A stretch of 64,000 nt of DNA. It comes from Cyclobacterium sp. 1_MG-2023 (GTDB lineage Bacteria > Bacteroidota > Bacteroidia > Cytophagales > Cyclobacteriaceae). Below the pieces are notes generated by a model. It made no database searches and had not been told where the DNA came from. It worked only from the letters and a program-made list of their open reading frames with translations. Of the stretch, positions 37,157-46,273 are shown piece after piece (position 1 is the stretch's first letter; the number at the start of each line of letters is the position of its first letter). Made by a program: the position numbers and the translations under genes. The stretch covers positions 434,001 to 498,000 of the forward strand of contig NZ_JAUOPC010000004.1 in the NCBI RefSeq assembly GCF_030546805.1, read 5' to 3'.

Positions 37157-39037
37157 ATGAAACACATCATCCTATTCTTCATTATTATGAGTTTTATGGC
37201 TTGTAATAATAGCCACAAGGAGTTGGAGCTGCCAAACATTCTCTGGATCTCTCATGAAGACCTAGGGCCAATTTATGGTGCTTATGGGGATGAATATGCC
37301 AACACACCTATTTTGGATCAATTGGCAGATAAAAGTATAAAGTTTACCCAGGTGTTTTCCAATGCACCCATATGTGCCCCTGCGCGCTCTACCTTAATCA
37401 CCGGAATGTATGCGAGCTCCCTAGGTACCCAGCACCTGAGGTCTGATATACCGGTTCCTGAGCCAATGAAAATATTGCCTGAAGTTATGCGAGAGGCAGG
37501 GTATTATACGAGCAATAATGTAAAGACAGATTATAATTTTAGCCATGAAGGAAGGTGGGATGAGAGTAGCAAAGAAGCTCACTGGAGAAATAGGCCGGAG
37601 GGAAAGCCTTTCTTTAGTGTCTTTAATTTCATGATTACCCATGAAGGGCCTACCAATGCTTTGCGTTCAACAGATACTTCAGGCCTTAAAAATTTTCATG
37701 ATCCCAAAAAGGCAGTACTTCCACCCCATTTACCGGATAGTCCTAAAATGCGTGAAATATGGGCGCATATGTATGATTTGCTTTCCGTATTTGACCGGCA
37801 AGTTGGTGATTTATTAGGCCAATTGGAGGAAGATGGTTTATTGGAAGAAACAATAATTTTCGTCTTTTCTGATCATGGACATGGCCTACCGGGACACAAA
37901 CGTTGGCTAGACAATGCCGGTTTGCAAGTCCCTTTTCTTTTACATGTTCCTGAAAAATACAAACACTTGGTGGCGCCTATTACTGCTATGGAATCGGATA
38001 GGCTGGTTAGCTTTGTAGATTTTGCACCGACTACGCTTGCCCTGGCAGGAGTTCCTGTTCCTGATATGATGGAAGGAATCAACTTCTTGGCAAAAGAGGA
38101 AAGAAAGTATGTATTTGGCTATAGGGACAGGGCAGACGATGTTTATGAGGTGTCAAGGTCTGTTTACGATGGGAGGTATCTGTACATCCGTCATTTTATG
38201 CCCCACTTGCCTTATTACCAAAATGCTTTAATTTTTAATAAAGGAGGGAGTTATGCGGAAATTAACCGACTTCGGGAGGCCGGAGACCTTCCTGAAGCAA
38301 CCATGAAAATGTTCACTTCCAAGCCGGTAGAGATTTTATACGATCTGAAGACAGATCCCTTGGAGCAGCATAACCTAGCAAATGACCCGAAATTTGAAAA
38401 TAAAATAGCAGAATTGGCCAATGAGCTTGATGAATGGATGATTCAAAACCGAGACACAGGATTGCTATCTGAAGGGATAATGATGCAGCAGGCCAAAGGA
38501 AATAATATGAGTGTATATGAGATCAGCAGGGGATACCCTGAAGCTGATTTCAGCGCAATATTAAAGGCGGCCAAAATGGTGGGTAAAATCAATAAGCCCT
38601 CAGCCATTCTGCCTTATTTGGCTAGTGAAATTGACGCGGTGCGATTTTGGGCTCTTGTTAGTTTGTCAGCCTATAAGGGAGATATTGGAGAAGTGGTTCC
38701 GAACGTATTGTCCCTCTTATCTGATGAGGCCCCGGCTGTGGCGATCAAAGCAGCAGAAATCTTGATTAAGCATGAGGATAATGAAGCTGCCTTTAAATTG
38801 ATGGGTGAGATGCTCTTATTAGACGATGAAGTTCAGGTTTTACAGGCGGCTATTAGTGTCCGTCAATTGGGTATTCAAGCAAAACCATTAATCCCATTAA
38901 TTACTGAAGAAGTATTTCCCAAGTATTCAGGAGAAATTTGGGGTAGGTATAAAAACTGGAGTTATCCCATGTTTATAGGAATGGCATTGGATCAGGCTCA
39001 GATAAATTGTGGGCTAAATATCCCTGTTAGAAAATAA
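37157..39037 (+). CDS. Sulfatase lipoprotein with C-terminal HEAT repeats
   Basis: Sulfate ester (or sulfamate) hydrolase. The ATG at 37157 is used because it leads into a lipobox ending at Cys16 (F-M-A-C-N); an earlier ATG at 37115 adds 14 residues that spoil the signal. The formylglycine motif is C-A-P-A-R from Cys73. The first metal site reads S-H-E-D-L-G instead of the common A-D-D-x-G, as in N-sulfoglucosamine sulfohydrolase-like sulfatases. F-S-D-H-G-H-G is the later metal block. After the sulfatase domain (to about 440), residues about 455-610 are helical repeats of HEAT type (for example V-P-N-V-L-S-L-L-S-D-E-A-P-A-V-A-I-K-A-A), often found in such sulfatases of planctomycetes and Bacteroidota. 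Total 626 residues. The symporter gene follows by 72 bases. Confidence 0.92.
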   Translation: MKHIILFFIIMSFMACNNSHKELELPNILWISHEDLGPIYGAYGDEYANTPILDQLADKSIKFTQVFSNAPICAPARSTLITGMYASSLGTQHLRSDIPVPEPMKILPEVMREAGYYTSNNVKTDYNFSHEGRWDESSKEAHWRNRPEGKPFFSVFNFMITHEGPTNALRSTDTSGLKNFHDPKKAVLPPHLPDSPKMREIWAHMYDLLSVFDRQVGDLLGQLEEDGLLEETIIFVFSDHGHGLPGHKRWLDNAGLQVPFLLHVPEKYKHLVAPITAMESDRLVSFVDFAPTTLALAGVPVPDMMEGINFLAKEERKYVFGYRDRADDVYEVSRSVYDGRYLYIRHFMPHLPYYQNALIFNKGGSYAEINRLREAGDLPEATMKMFTSKPVEILYDLKTDPLEQHNLANDPKFENKIAELANELDEWMIQNRDTGLLSEGIMMQQAKGNNMSVYEISRGYPEADFSAILKAAKMVGKINKPSAILPYLASEIDAVRFWALVSLSAYKGDIGEVVPNVLSLLSDEAPAVAIKAAEILIKHEDNEAAFKLMGEMLLLDDEVQVLQAAISVRQLGIQAKPLIPLITEEVFPKYSGEIWGRYKNWSYPMFIGMALDQAQINCGLNIPVRK

Positions 39038-39109
39038 ATGTAATTTAAACCCAAAATCAAACCAATAATCTTTTCACTGAAAATTAATCCCCACTCACAA
39101 AATTAAATT

Positions 39110-40885
39110 ATGTTATTACAAGGAATTGATTGGTTGATATTGATCGCATTTTTTGCGGTTTCTCTGGGTATAGGTTTGTACAGTTCCAGACAATCATCTA
39201 AAAATATTAATGAATTTTTTAAAGCCGGTGGAAACCTTCCTTGGTGGATTTTGGGGACTTCTATGGTGGCCACCACCTTCTCTACCGATACGCCCAATTT
39301 AGTTACAGATATCGTGAGGAAAAATGGGATTTCGGGAAATTGGGTGTGGTGGAGTTTCCTTTTAACAGGTATGCTAACAGTGTTTTTCTTTGCCAAATTA
39401 TGGAAAAGGTCAGGGGTTTTAACCGATATTGAGTTTTATGAATTGCGTTACAGTGGCAAAGCGGCTTCTTTTTTAAGGGGGTTCAGGGCCATATTTTTAG
39501 GATTGTTCTTTAATGTGGTCATTATTTCCGGTGTTTCTTTGGCGGCGATTAAAATTGGTGGGGTGTTACTGGGAATTAGCCCGATGGCGACCTTACTGAT
39601 TTCCGGTATTGTGACAGTGATATACAGTTCATTAGGAGGGCTTAGAGGGGTTGTTTTTACGGATTTCATCCAATTTGTACTATCATTGGCTGGGGCGATT
39701 GCTGCTGCTTGGGTAGCTGTTAATCATCCTGCAGTAGGTGGTCTTGAAAACCTTGTCAGCCATGAAATGATAGTAGACAAACTAGACTTTATTCCGGATT
39801 TGGCCAATAAGGAAATATTCCTGACCATATTTCTTATCCCCTTGTTTATCCAGTGGTGGTCTGTGTGGTATCCGGGATCTGAGCCCGGAGGTGGAGGCTT
39901 TATTGTCCAAAGAATGCTTGCTGCCAAAGATGAAAAGAACGCTTTGTCATCGGTAATGTTTTTCACCATCGTTCATTATGCCATCAGGCCATGGCCTTGG
40001 ATATTGGTAGCCTTGTGTAGTATCATTGTTTTTCCGGATATGGCCTCCCTTCGGGATGCATTTCCCAATGCGGATCCTTCCATCGTACAGGATGATATGG
40101 CTTATCCTGCCATGTTGTCTTTTATGCCCGTTGGCATCATGGGCTTGGTGGTTACCTCTTTGGTGGCAGCCTATATGTCGACCCTTTCTACCATGCTTAA
40201 TTTAGGCGCCTCTTATATGGTCAATGATTTTTATCTGAGGTTTATCAAGCCGGACAGTACCCAAAAACATTTGGTGTTTGTGGGAAGAGTTGCAACCGTA
40301 ACAATAATGATTTTGGGTGGTTATGTGGCATTGCAACTACAAAATGCCTTGCAAACTTTCAGTATCCTGTTGCAAATAGGTGCAGGAACAGGTTTGATAT
40401 ATATTTTACGTTGGTATTGGTGGCGAATTAATGCCATGAGTGAAATTGTGGCCATGGCAGCCTCCTTTTTAACCGCCTTGTATTTTGCTTTTGTTCATGA
40501 TACTTTCTTTGAGCCCTTGGCCACCCATGAGGAATTAATTATTGGGATCATGATTACCTCTTTTTGCTGGATTTTAACAGCTTACATTTCGGAACCTACG
40601 GAAAGGGAAGTGCTGGTTTCATTCGTAAAAAAAACCAAGGCTCCGGGACCGGGTTGGAAAAGAATACATAATTTAATAGGAAGTACAGGTGAAAAAGTGG
40701 ACACTACAGGCTATTTTGATTTTCAGGCAGCAATACTGGCCTTCGGCGCAGGGGTAATTGGCGTGTTTAGCTTTCTGTTTGGAACCGGAAATATTTTGCT
40801 AGGTGATCCGTTCAACGGATTGTTATTATTAGTTCTGGCAATCGTGGCTTTTTGGGCTTTATTTGCTTTAAGGAAGCGATTTTAA
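39110..40885 (+). CDS. Sodium:solute symporter (SSS family)
   Basis: Imports a small solute, probably a sugar or uronate released by the locus, with sodium across the inner membrane. The protein has about 13-14 hydrophobic helices over 591 residues. The N-terminal segment with S-S-R-Q-S-S-K-N-I-N-E-F-F-K-A-G-G-N-L-P-W-W and T-F-S-T-D-T-P is the typical SSS start; V-Y-S-S-L-G-G-L-R-G-V-V-F-T-D-F-I-Q is the family signature in the sixth helix region. It is the last gene of the rightward run from 31875 and completes the path from outer-membrane uptake to import. Repeats with hairpins follow at once. Confidence 0.93.
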   Translation: MLLQGIDWLILIAFFAVSLGIGLYSSRQSSKNINEFFKAGGNLPWWILGTSMVATTFSTDTPNLVTDIVRKNGISGNWVWWSFLLTGMLTVFFFAKLWKRSGVLTDIEFYELRYSGKAASFLRGFRAIFLGLFFNVVIISGVSLAAIKIGGVLLGISPMATLLISGIVTVIYSSLGGLRGVVFTDFIQFVLSLAGAIAAAWVAVNHPAVGGLENLVSHEMIVDKLDFIPDLANKEIFLTIFLIPLFIQWWSVWYPGSEPGGGGFIVQRMLAAKDEKNALSSVMFFTIVHYAIRPWPWILVALCSIIVFPDMASLRDAFPNADPSIVQDDMAYPAMLSFMPVGIMGLVVTSLVAAYMSTLSTMLNLGASYMVNDFYLRFIKPDSTQKHLVFVGRVATVTIMILGGYVALQLQNALQTFSILLQIGAGTGLIYILRWYWWRINAMSEIVAMAASFLTALYFAFVHDTFFEPLATHEELIIGIMITSFCWILTAYISEPTEREVLVSFVKKTKAPGPGWKRIHNLIGSTGEKVDTTGYFDFQAAILAFGAGVIGVFSFLFGTGNILLGDPFNGLLLLVLAIVAFWALFALRKRF

Positions 40886-40924
40886 GGAGAAGCTTTCCGA
40901 GTTCGTTTATGCATTCCCTAGGCT

Positions 40925-40999
40925 GTGTTGAGGGGGCATGTTTTTCCTTCCCGTGGGTTTTCACCCACGGCTATTATAGTTCAGCCCCTTCAGGTCTGG
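40925..40999 (+). repeat. Repeat A, copy 1 (75 bp, REP-like)
   Basis: Matches 41384-41458 at 74 of 75 positions. Contains the perfect hairpin CCGTGGGT-TTTC-ACCCACGG (40951-40970) and a second, imperfect hairpin near the end, where the C at 40985 breaks the CAGACC/GGTCTG pairing seen in copy 2. Confidence 0.9.
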
Positions 41000-41232
41000 G
41001 GTTTTGAGAAAAAATGACCCATCTGGTCAAAGTTTAGCAAAGTATAACTTAGACCAATAATGCCGAAATTTTTCAACTTTCATCAAAAAAACACAAACTG
41101 CCCCAATCCCAAAATTTGTAGGGAAACGCCTTAACAATAAGATTTGGCTAAACCCACGAAGACGAGTAATTCACCATCCCCCAGTTAAAGTTAAGGGCTA
41201 TTGAAAAAAGGAATCATATTGGGGATTTTTCG

Positions 41233-41311
41233 ATCCCAATAAACCCGATATGTTTTCACATGGATTATCTGTTTACCGGCGGCTGAGCGGAGTCGAAGCC
41301 ATAGGGTAACG
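41233..41311 (+). repeat. Repeat B, copy 1 (79 bp)
   Basis: Matches 41678-41756 with about six differences, clustered in two spots. Contains GCTGAGCGGAGTCGAAGCC, a string of a kind that recurs between genes in many Bacteroidota genomes (recollection, not searched). Confidence 0.85.
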
Positions 41312-41372
41312 AATCCGAGATACCTTTTCCTACTTTCACTTTTTCTCCCATCAGGGATAACTAGCAATTGTT

Positions 41373-41458
41373 CAACACCTTCAGTGTTGAGGGGGCATGT
41401 TTTTCCTTCCCGTGGGTTTTCACCCACGGCTATTATAGTTCAGACCCTTCAGGTCTGG
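41373..41458 (+). repeat. Repeat A, copy 2, with an extra hairpin in front
   Basis: The 75-bp copy is 41384-41458. Three hairpins stand in a row: CAACAC-CTTCA-GTGTTG (41373-41389), CCGTGGGT-TTTC-ACCCACGG (41410-41429) and CAGACC-CTTCA-GGTCTG (41441-41457). The first and last share the loop CTTCA. Six T residues follow from 41459 after GG, so the last one could act as a terminator. Confidence 0.9.
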
Positions 41459-41677
41459 TTTTTTTAGAACAATTGGTCGTTTTATTATAATAATAATTGT
41501 TATTCGGATCCTTATTGTGAGCCTTTTTTGAGAAGGGGGGAAACAGGGAAAGACTTTGGCCATTTCGCCTTCAGGGCTGGTGTTTTCGTTTATAGAAATA
41601 TTCCTCGTTCAGCGAAAGCCACTGCATGGCTGAAAGCTCAAAATCCCCCAAGACAAGGAAAAAAAAGGGAGAGTTCA

Positions 41678-41756
41678 ATCCCAATATTCCCGATATGTTT
41701 TCACATGGATTATCCGAATGCCGGCGGCTGAGCGGAGTCGAAGCCATAGGGTAACG
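41678..41756 (+). repeat. Repeat B, copy 2 (79 bp)
   Basis: Second copy of the element at 41233-41311, placed 220 bases after repeat A copy 2; the first pair is 233 bases apart, so the order A-B-A-B looks like duplication of one A-B unit. Confidence 0.85.
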
Positions 41757-42018
41757 TATTTCGTAAACCTACCCCTTCTTCTCAGGGTCCGGTAATATGA
41801 ATGCTTATTCCAAAATGCTTTACAATTAAAAAGTGTAGCGAAATGCATTTATTTTACGTCTTGTGATCGGGGCGGTGCTATTTATTGAAATTAACCCTTT
41901 TAATAAAATAATTTCTTAAATTTTAATAGGGTAAATAATGATAATTTCCTTTAGGGATTTTATCAGTCCGATATTTGGATGACTATTATTATGTTTCGTT
42001 TAAGGTTGAAAATATTAG

Positions 42019-42048
42019 TTGTCAAGTCCAAGCATTAAATTATATTTG
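42019..42048 (+). promoter_or_regulatory. Bacteroidetes-type promoter of the TonB receptor/DUF4249 operon
   Basis: TTG at 42019-42021, a 19-base spacer and TATATTTG at 42041-42048 fit TTG-N19-TAnnTTTG exactly. The start codon at 42087 leaves a leader of about 30 bases. Confidence 0.65.
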
Positions 42049-42086
42049 CCAAATTATTTTTGGTATTATCCTTATTTATATAAAAA

Positions 42087-44438
42087 ATGAGATTTATTAC
42101 ATTTTGTGTATTATCAATCCTTTTCATTTTTCCAGGGTTTTCTCAGAAAATCACCGTTAGTGGCACCGTTAAGGAAGAGGGCACAGGTGAAAACCTGATC
42201 GGAGCGAATATTTATGACAAGGTTTCTCAAAAAGGGACAGTTACCAATCAGTTTGGATTTTATAGTTATACCACTAACGGAGACAGTTTGGACCTGTACT
42301 TTAGTTTTGTTGGCTTTCAAGCCAAGCACATTCAACTCAAAGCCAAAAAAGATACCCTTATAAATGTAACGCTAATACCTGACGGGACGCTGGAAGAAGT
42401 GGTAGTCTCAGCATCTGATATGGACCAAATTCAAGAAATCACTAGGATGAGTTCCGTGAATGTACCCATAGAGCAGATCAAAGAATTGCCTGCCCTAATG
42501 GGGGAAGTTGACGTTTTTAAGGTGTTGCAATTACTTCCCGGCGTGCAATCAGGAACAGAAGGTGGGAGTGGCCTTTACGTTAGAGGAGGAGGCCCTGACC
42601 AAAATTTGATTTTATTGGATGGTGTTCCGGTTTATAACGCCTCCCATTTGTTTGGTTTCTTTTCTGTTTTCAATGCAGACGCCATCAATAATGTGGAACT
42701 TATAAAAGGTGGTTTCCCTTCCAGGTACGGTGGTCGTCTTTCCTCTGTGATCGACATCAGCATGAAGGAAGGCAATATGCAGGAGTTTAAAGGAGAAGGT
42801 TCCATAGGCCTTATTGCTTCTAAAGTAACCTTTGAGGGGCCGATTAAAAAGGACAAAACATCTTTTATTCTATCTGCCAGGCGAACTTATTTGGATATTT
42901 TGGCCCAACCGATAATTAAAGCTGCTACTGAAGGAGATGAAAATATCGGCTATTATTTTTATGACCTGAATGGCAAGGTTAACCATATTATTAATGATAA
43001 AAACAGGTTGTACCTGAGTGTATATTCTGGGGATGACAAGGCCTATTCCAAGTATAAAAACTTTTATGTCAATGACAATGAAAGGACAGATTATGATGAG
43101 GAATTTGGCTTGAAATGGGGCAATTTTATTTCCGCTCTTAGATGGAATAATGTGATCAATAGCCGCCTTTTTAGTAATTATACCTTTACCTATAGTCGTT
43201 ATAATTTTGATTTATTCAGCAATTATGAGGAGACAATTACCGGGTTAGGTACCACCGAAACCAATGTTTATTCGGACAGGTATTTCTCCGGAATAAGAGA
43301 TTGGGCAGGCAGGGCAGACTTTGAATTTATCCCTAATCCTGATCACTATTTTAGATTTGGAACCAATGTTATTTTCCATAAATTTTCCCCCGGTGTTTAT
43401 GCAAGTAAAAGCAGTTCCGGTGACAATGATCTTCAATTAGGTGCAGATGAGTTGAACTCCACTGAGTATTCGGTATATGCTGAAGATGATTTCAATATCA
43501 GCACTCGCTTGAAAGCCAACTTAGGTCTTCATTATTCAGGATTCACCACAGATAACCAACATTATAATTCACTTCAGCCACGGATATCTGCCAGGTATTT
43601 GGTCAATGAAACTACCTCTGTCAAGGCATCTTATGTAACCATGGCTCAATTTATCCATTTGTTAACCAATGCAGGTTTGGGGTTACCTACTGATCTCTGG
43701 GTGCCGGCTACTGCCAATATAGGCCCTCAAAAAGCGATGCAAGTAGCCTTAGGAGGGGTTAAAAACTTCAATAGTTTTGAATTCAGCGCAGAAGCCTATT
43801 ACAAAACCATGGATGGCTTGATTGAATACAAAGACGGGGCAACTTATCTCAACCTTGATGAAGATTGGCAGGACAAAGTGGCTGTAGGAGAGGGCGTAAG
43901 TTATGGCATTGAACTATTGCTTCAGAAGAAAGTGGGTAAAATTTCCGGTTGGGTTGGTTATACCCTTTCCAAAACCGAAAGGAGATTTGACGAGATTAAC
44001 TTTGGGGAATGGTTTCCTTATAAATATGACAGAAGACATGATGTGAGTATTGCCCTTACCCATGACTGGAAGGATAACAAAGACTTTTCATTGGTTTGGG
44101 TGTATGGTACAGGGAATGCTGTATCACTGCCTACCCAAAGGTATGAAGGTGCCGAGGTGGATACCCGCTTTGGAGGTTCATGGCGACCGGATGTAGAATA
44201 CTATGAAAGTAGAAATAACTTCCGAAACAGAGACTACCATAGACTTGACCTGAGCTTCAGTTGGTGGAAGACCAAAAAGTGGGGAGAAAGAAAATGGACG
44301 CTTGGTATTTACAATGTATATAACCGGATGAACCCTTTCTTTATGGACATTGGTTATGATCAGCAGAGCAATAAAAAGGTGAAACAATACAGTCTTTTTC
44401 CAATCATACCTTCGTTTTCTTACGGCTTTAAATTTTAG
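42087..44438 (+). CDS. TonB-dependent receptor with carboxypeptidase-regulatory-like domain
   Basis: Outer-membrane importer of an unknown ligand. A signal peptide (1-20, ending G-F-S-Q) is followed by a carboxypeptidase-regulatory-like domain (about 22-108, G-T-V-K-E-E-G-T-G-E-N-L-I-G-A-N), then a plug (L-P-G-V-Q-S-G-T-E-G-G-S-G-L-Y-V-R-G-G-G, I-L-L-D-G-V-P-V-Y-N) and a barrel ending in S-Y-G-F-K-F with a terminal Phe. Length of 783 residues is shorter than SusC proteins and fits the FecA/CirA-like group that pairs with DUF4249 lipoproteins. The DUF4249 gene begins on the base after its stop codon. It has its own promoter at 42019-42048. Confidence 0.93.
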   Translation: MRFITFCVLSILFIFPGFSQKITVSGTVKEEGTGENLIGANIYDKVSQKGTVTNQFGFYSYTTNGDSLDLYFSFVGFQAKHIQLKAKKDTLINVTLIPDGTLEEVVVSASDMDQIQEITRMSSVNVPIEQIKELPALMGEVDVFKVLQLLPGVQSGTEGGSGLYVRGGGPDQNLILLDGVPVYNASHLFGFFSVFNADAINNVELIKGGFPSRYGGRLSSVIDISMKEGNMQEFKGEGSIGLIASKVTFEGPIKKDKTSFILSARRTYLDILAQPIIKAATEGDENIGYYFYDLNGKVNHIINDKNRLYLSVYSGDDKAYSKYKNFYVNDNERTDYDEEFGLKWGNFISALRWNNVINSRLFSNYTFTYSRYNFDLFSNYEETITGLGTTETNVYSDRYFSGIRDWAGRADFEFIPNPDHYFRFGTNVIFHKFSPGVYASKSSSGDNDLQLGADELNSTEYSVYAEDDFNISTRLKANLGLHYSGFTTDNQHYNSLQPRISARYLVNETTSVKASYVTMAQFIHLLTNAGLGLPTDLWVPATANIGPQKAMQVALGGVKNFNSFEFSAEAYYKTMDGLIEYKDGATYLNLDEDWQDKVAVGEGVSYGIELLLQKKVGKISGWVGYTLSKTERRFDEINFGEWFPYKYDRRHDVSIALTHDWKDNKDFSLVWVYGTGNAVSLPTQRYEGAEVDTRFGGSWRPDVEYYESRNNFRNRDYHRLDLSFSWWKTKKWGERKWTLGIYNVYNRMNPFFMDIGYDQQSNKKVKQYSLFPIIPSFSYGFKF

Positions 44439-45368
44439 ATGACCATGAATACATTATTTAGCTTTCGAAGATTTTTCCAGTTTGTTTTTGTTGTGGTCGG
44501 GCTTTTGTACAGTTCCTGTGAAACAACTGTGGATATTGATATTCCTTTTGAGAAACCGCAGGTAGTTTTAAATTCAACCCTTACTCACAATACTTTTCCG
44601 AAGGTAAGGCTAACTTATTCGAGACATATTCTTGACAATAATTGGGAATTTGAACCCATAACCACAGCAGAGGTGAAACTAACTATCGAAGGTCAATCTT
44701 ATTACCTTGAATACAATGAGGATAGTGGGGAGTACATTAGTTTAGACCATATGGTGGAGGGAGGAAAAGAATACATTGTTGAAGCCGTTGTCGAAGGATA
44801 TTCTGTGGTAAGGGCTTCTGAATTTGTTCCTGTTCAGGTTCCCATTAAAGATTTGGTTTATAATGGGCAAGCCTATGTTGATGCTTGGTTGTCAGGGGAT
44901 GACTTTTCACTCATATTTGATGATCCGGAGGGAGAAAATTTCTATGAGATATCAGCCTATTATTACCGTATGGATCACTATATTGACCAAAATGGAGATG
45001 AGGTGTATTATTATGATAGCCGAACGATCTATCTAGAGCCCAAAAACCCCAGCTATGAAAGTGATTTTTACCTGAATGGCGGTTTGATAATTGACGATAA
45101 GTTATTTGATGGAAAAGAAGCGAGTATAGATTTTTTCACAGGAGGTAATTATATGGAAATGGAGGTTGACGGTGGAGAAGTTCATTTTGTATTGAAAAAT
45201 ATATCTAAAAGTTACTATGATTTTCAGTCTACCTATGGATTGCAAGACTGGAATGATGGTGATCCTTTTGCGCAGCCGGTGCAGGTTTATTCGAATATTG
45301 AAAATGGGTTTGGTATTTTTATGACCGGAAATATTTCTTCCATCTCAATAGAAGCGAATGTAGATTAA
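44439..45368 (+). CDS. DUF4249 family outer-membrane lipoprotein
   Basis: Partner of the preceding TonB receptor in many Bacteroidota; it probably helps to capture the ligand at the surface, in the way SusD helps SusC, but this is not proven. The lipobox ends at Cys27 (Y-S-S-C); then comes the family's usual start V-D-I-D-I-P with an early beta domain (P-Q-V-V-L-N-S-T-L-T). The later part is very acidic and rich in Tyr. Its ATG follows the receptor's TAG without a gap, so translation is likely coupled; a second ATG two codons on is equally possible. Length of 309 residues is slightly short for the family. Confidence 0.87.
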   Translation: MTMNTLFSFRRFFQFVFVVVGLLYSSCETTVDIDIPFEKPQVVLNSTLTHNTFPKVRLTYSRHILDNNWEFEPITTAEVKLTIEGQSYYLEYNEDSGEYISLDHMVEGGKEYIVEAVVEGYSVVRASEFVPVQVPIKDLVYNGQAYVDAWLSGDDFSLIFDDPEGENFYEISAYYYRMDHYIDQNGDEVYYYDSRTIYLEPKNPSYESDFYLNGGLIIDDKLFDGKEASIDFFTGGNYMEMEVDGGEVHFVLKNISKSYYDFQSTYGLQDWNDGDPFAQPVQVYSNIENGFGIFMTGNISSISIEANVD

Positions 45369-45456
45369 AGACAACTATCCTCATCAAACTAAGAATCATA
45401 GGTTTGTTGAAGGGGATTTAGAAGGGAGGACTAGGTAAACCCAACCCATGCTTTCA

Positions 45457-46071
45457 CTAGAAATTCAAATTGTCCAAATCAGTAGGAGCGTTTATTGTTA
45501 TCTCTTGGTATTGCAAGGTCCACCCCAGTGAATTGGTCAAAATATATATTTTGGAAAGCTCATTGATCAGCCTTTCTTTGGCATTGGCTTTGAGATCTGA
45601 TTGATCAATCTTGGCCTGTATCATTTTATCCACACTACCTTTAATCTTATTATAATCTGCCTCGTCAAACTGATTAAAATAATCCTGGCTGACATCATAG
45701 TACTTAAGATCGGGATAAGTATTGATTTCAGGATCCGGAAGGGATAGAATGACGACCTGTTTGTTTTCTTGGTCTATTTCTGTTTTAATTTGTCTCAAGT
45801 CATAAGCCACAGTTACTTTTGCATTCACAATAACCAAAGCTTTTTTGTTTGCTGAAAAAATATCGAAGTAATTTTTTTTGGTGTTCTTATAGCTTAGCAC
45901 CTGAGAAAATTGTCCTTCAGTAACGATTAATTTTCCTACTTGGCGAATTTGCTGCTCCAATAGTGCGGAATTAAGTTGGACTTCATCTTTTTGATTAGAT
46001 TTGTCCACGAAATATTGAAACGACCAAATAATGACAATTGCAGTAATGATTCCTGCCAAAAATCTAAGCAT
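45457..46071 (-). CDS. DUF4230 family membrane-anchored protein
   Basis: Protein of unknown function with one N-terminal helix (about 4-21) and a soluble DUF4230 domain facing outside the cytoplasm. Visible marks are the block V-G-K-L-I-V-T-E-G-Q-F-S-Q near 46-58, the strand A-L-V-I-V-N-A-K-V-T-V-A-Y-D-L, and V-V-I-L-S-L-P-D-P-E-I. Length of 204 residues is normal. It lies between the DUF4249 gene (convergent, 88 bases) and the acyl-CoA ligase gene (divergent, about 200 bases). Confidence 0.85.
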   Translation of the reverse strand: MLRFLAGIITAIVIIWSFQYFVDKSNQKDEVQLNSALLEQQIRQVGKLIVTEGQFSQVLSYKNTKKNYFDIFSANKKALVIVNAKVTVAYDLRQIKTEIDQENKQVVILSLPDPEINTYPDLKYYDVSQDYFNQFDEADYNKIKGSVDKMIQAKIDQSDLKANAKERLINELSKIYILTNSLGWTLQYQEITINAPTDLDNLNF

Positions 46072-46273
46072 AATTTTTGATTAAAACCTGAATGACCTTA
46101 TTGATACAACAAAAGAAAGGAGAAATAGATTGTCTTCCTATAAAATTGTTTGCGGAAACTGAAGCCTTCGCAGAATTAATGGATACAATCTTAATACGAA
46201 AAACCTTTAATAAAAGAAATACATTGAATATATTAGTACAAATGCCCTTAACAATAGACTCAAATTAACAATT

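Larger units (their letters stand above)
40886..42018. other. Non-coding region with two interspersed repeat families
   Basis: About 1.1 kb without a credible gene. It holds repeats A1, B1, A2, B2 in alternating order, listed separately. Short frames (41191-41427 on the minus strand, 41528-41731 on the plus strand) run through the repeats and have no protein-like composition. The segment around 41570-41660 has further TTCAGGGCTG- and CAGCGAAAGCC-like pieces that recall degraded repeats. Confidence 0.7.

Noticed and set aside
41191-41731. Two frames of 67-78 codons (minus 41191-41427, plus 41528-41731)
   Set aside because: They run through the non-coding repeats; sequence is not protein-like.
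40925-41756. CRISPR array
   Set aside because: Only two copies of each of two different repeats, far apart, with hairpins inside; no regular spacers and no cas genes.
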